DNA of 24,657 nucleotides from JBKQHQ01 sp052148715 (GTDB lineage Bacteria; Pseudomonadota; Alphaproteobacteria; Rhizobiales; Xanthobacteraceae), in the NCBI GenBank assembly GCA_052148715.1, contig JBKQHQ010000018.1:1-24657 (forward strand), given 5' to 3'. The first letter of the stretch is position 1. The number at the start of each line of letters is the position of its first letter. The notes below the pieces were generated by a model, which was given only the letters and a program-made list of their open reading frames with translations, had not been told where the DNA came from and did no database searches. The position numbers and the translations under genes are program-made. Shown here piece by piece: positions 23,625-24,657 of this stretch.

Positions 23625-23656
23625 TGGAGGCCACGCCCAGAATTGAATCGGGGTTA
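23625..23656 (-). pseudogene. Degenerate tRNA-3'-end-like sequence
   Basis: Read on the minus strand the segment ends CTGGGCGTGGCCTCCA and contains the loop TTCAATT. This fits the T-loop, acceptor strand CGTGGCC, discriminator T and CCA of a tRNA. The T-stem is imperfect (CCCGA/CTGGG), and no matching 5' half is found. The main support is that its outer flank is the same 16-bp repeat that flanks the tRNA-Glu remnant. Confidence 0.4.
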
Positions 23657-23806
23657 ACCCGACCTGCCTCGACGCGGTGATTGCCTCAATTCGCCGGATT
23701 TGATCGCGCTTCGGATTTTTTCGGCGTGAATTCCGAGCGCTTGCGCTGCACTATCTGCGCTCAGCGCGATCGGAAACAACGTGTAGGGCTTGCGCTGGTA
23801 CGCCAT
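23654..23806 (-). CDS. Truncated excisionase-like helix-turn-helix protein
   Basis: 50 residues from ATG at 23806 with GGGGGA upstream. It begins MAYQRKPYTLFPI; its centre, SADSAAQALGIHAEKIRSAI followed by KSGEL, reads as a helix-turn-helix of the excisionase/AlpA (HTH_17) type. In such proteins the helix is normally followed by a wing and a basic C-terminus of 15-25 more residues. Here the protein ends after SPRRGRSG, exactly where the tRNA-end-like sequence begins. The gene therefore looks cut by a recombination event at the att site. It may be inactive. Confidence 0.5.
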   Translation of the reverse strand: MAYQRKPYTLFPIALSADSAAQALGIHAEKIRSAIKSGELRQSPRRGRSG

Positions 23807-23961
23807 GGCGGTCCCCCGCGCATCTGAGGCGCGGCTCGATTTGGTGCCGAGACGGGGGACTTCAACTGCTCATGGGCAGCTAAACGAGACGGCGGATTTG
23901 TCAGCGACGTATTTATACCGTTTCGAGTCGGCGGGCAACCGTAGCTTCAGATAGAATGAAG

Positions 23962-23981
23962 ACGGCGCCTGAAGGCGCCGT
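23962..23981. terminator. Perfect 8-bp GC-rich hairpin
   Basis: ACGGCGCC (23962-23969) and GGCGCCGT (23974-23981) are separated by TGAA. No T-run follows on either strand, so it is a weak terminator candidate for the gene at 24122, or another RNA structure. Apart from it, the 315-bp stretch 23807-24121 shows nothing I can support. Confidence 0.35.
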
Positions 23982-24121
23982 GACGAGTCCCATTTGATCC
24001 TGTTCAGTCCGTTGCGATTGCGCTAGGGCAAGAGTCCCGACAGGTCGGGGCACCGAGGCACTCGACAGTCGCGCCGTGTCGGGCAATCGGCACCGATCGC
24101 GGCGAACCAAATGCTTATCCG

Positions 24122-24592
24122 TCATTTGCCTCGGCGAATCCCATCTAAATGCTTTTCCAATGTTTCCTCAATCTCTCGCTTTCCTCCAATTGTGTCGTCA
24201 TAAAAGATCACCCGATACCCGCTTATGTCGAAGGGCAATTTATCGACGGTTCGATTGGCAAGAAGGATGGTTGGTTTTTCCAGAGCATGGGCGTACCCGA
24301 GTTCGTAATAAACATTCGCATTTACCGGCGTGATCTCAGCAATAATCACGTCGGCCGTGAGAATGCCATTCCTGATATCCTCAAGAATTACCCCGGGACG
24401 AAAAACGTCGTCGGCCCGAATGGAAGCAAATCCCGCTTTTTCGCACACTGGCCGAATGACATCGCGGTAAAGAGCATCGTATGGCTTACTGAATTGCATA
24501 ACTGTAAACACGCCGGGAACGGTGGGGGAAAAGCTAGAGCGGATTCCGCTCATGTTCGAACATAACCGGCGTGGCGAAAGAAGTTCCTGCAT
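24122..24592 (-). CDS. Nucleoside 2-deoxyribosyltransferase/TIR-like domain protein
   Basis: Up to 156 residues; the start could be 24592 or the ATG at 24553 (MSGIRSSF), and neither has a clear Shine-Dalgarno. The domain runs from VFTVMQFSKPYDALYRDVI through DDVFRPGVILEDIRNGILTA, DVIIAEITPVNANVYYELGY and AHALEKPTILLANR. The NANVYYELGYA motif holds the Glu that is catalytic in nucleoside deoxyribosyltransferases and is shared by related TIR-like NAD-cleaving domains. Such stand-alone proteins often occur in accessory DNA and some in anti-phage systems. There is no obvious partner gene inside the window; one might lie beyond the right edge. Confidence 0.72.
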   Translation of the reverse strand: MQELLSPRRLCSNMSGIRSSFSPTVPGVFTVMQFSKPYDALYRDVIRPVCEKAGFASIRADDVFRPGVILEDIRNGILTADVIIAEITPVNANVYYELGYAHALEKPTILLANRTVDKLPFDISGYRVIFYDDTIGGKREIEETLEKHLDGIRRGK

Positions 24593-24657
24593 TCTTTTGG
24601 GCTGAAACTGTTAACAATGCGGCCGATCCTACGCCGCAAGCATTGAATTGTGCGCTC

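Noticed and set aside
1..24657. CRISPR array
   Set aside because: No regularly spaced repeat-spacer pattern was seen; all direct repeats found have only two or three units.

Overview
The window looks like chromosome from an alphaproteobacterium of the Bradyrhizobium/Rhodopseudomonas group. This is inferred from the high GC content, the codon use, an IalB-family secreted protein, many small secreted proteins of unknown function and a REP-like palindromic element of a kind common in those genomes. No rRNA gene or complete tRNA gene was found.

Left part (1-9350). A secreted WD40-repeat protein with a peptidoglycan-binding-like N-terminus runs off the left edge on the minus strand. Next is a tight minus-strand operon, read right to left from 7120 to 2276: periplasmic binding protein, ABC ATPase, ABC permease, enamidase-type amidohydrolase and luciferase-like flavin oxidoreductase. 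The first four genes are joined by GTGA/ATGA overlaps. It reads as one uptake-and-ring-opening unit for an unknown N-heterocyclic or lactam compound. Upstream of it lies a long non-coding stretch with a diverged 125-bp tandem duplication, followed on the plus strand by a small zinc-ribbon protein, an HdeD-type membrane protein and a small helical protein.

Middle part (9484-20414). A Tat-exported FAD reductase-like protein and an exported tetrahaem cytochrome c form a two-gene minus-strand unit that resembles a split flavocytochrome c. After a poor region with a REP element comes a group of exported proteins: a three-repeat protein, a small secreted protein, a caspase-SUMF fusion, a lipoprotein, an IalB-type protein and a protein with a calcium-loop-like motif. 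The small secreted protein and the caspase-SUMF fusion share a duplicated leader and signal-peptide DNA segment. Degraded gene pieces (DNA ligase, SUMF C-terminus) sit between them.

Right part (20415-24657). This is accessory DNA: an AT-richer pair of overlapping membrane-protein genes, a secreted orphan, and a stretch bounded by two copies of a 16-bp direct repeat. One copy adjoins a clear tRNA-Glu 3' half and the other a degenerate tRNA-3'-end-like sequence. Between the copies are a frameshifted SRAP/YedK fragment, a frameshifted small zinc-protein gene and an intact unknown gene. A truncated excisionase-like HTH gene abuts the second copy, and a nucleoside deoxyribosyltransferase/TIR-like protein follows. 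The pattern suggests the scar of one or more integrase-mediated island insertions.

The strongest candidates for unfamiliar biology are the enamidase/ABC operon, the split flavocytochrome with non-fumarate active-site residues, the caspase-SUMF fusion with its duplicated leader, and the tRNA/att scar. All function calls rest on reading motifs by eye; no database search was run.
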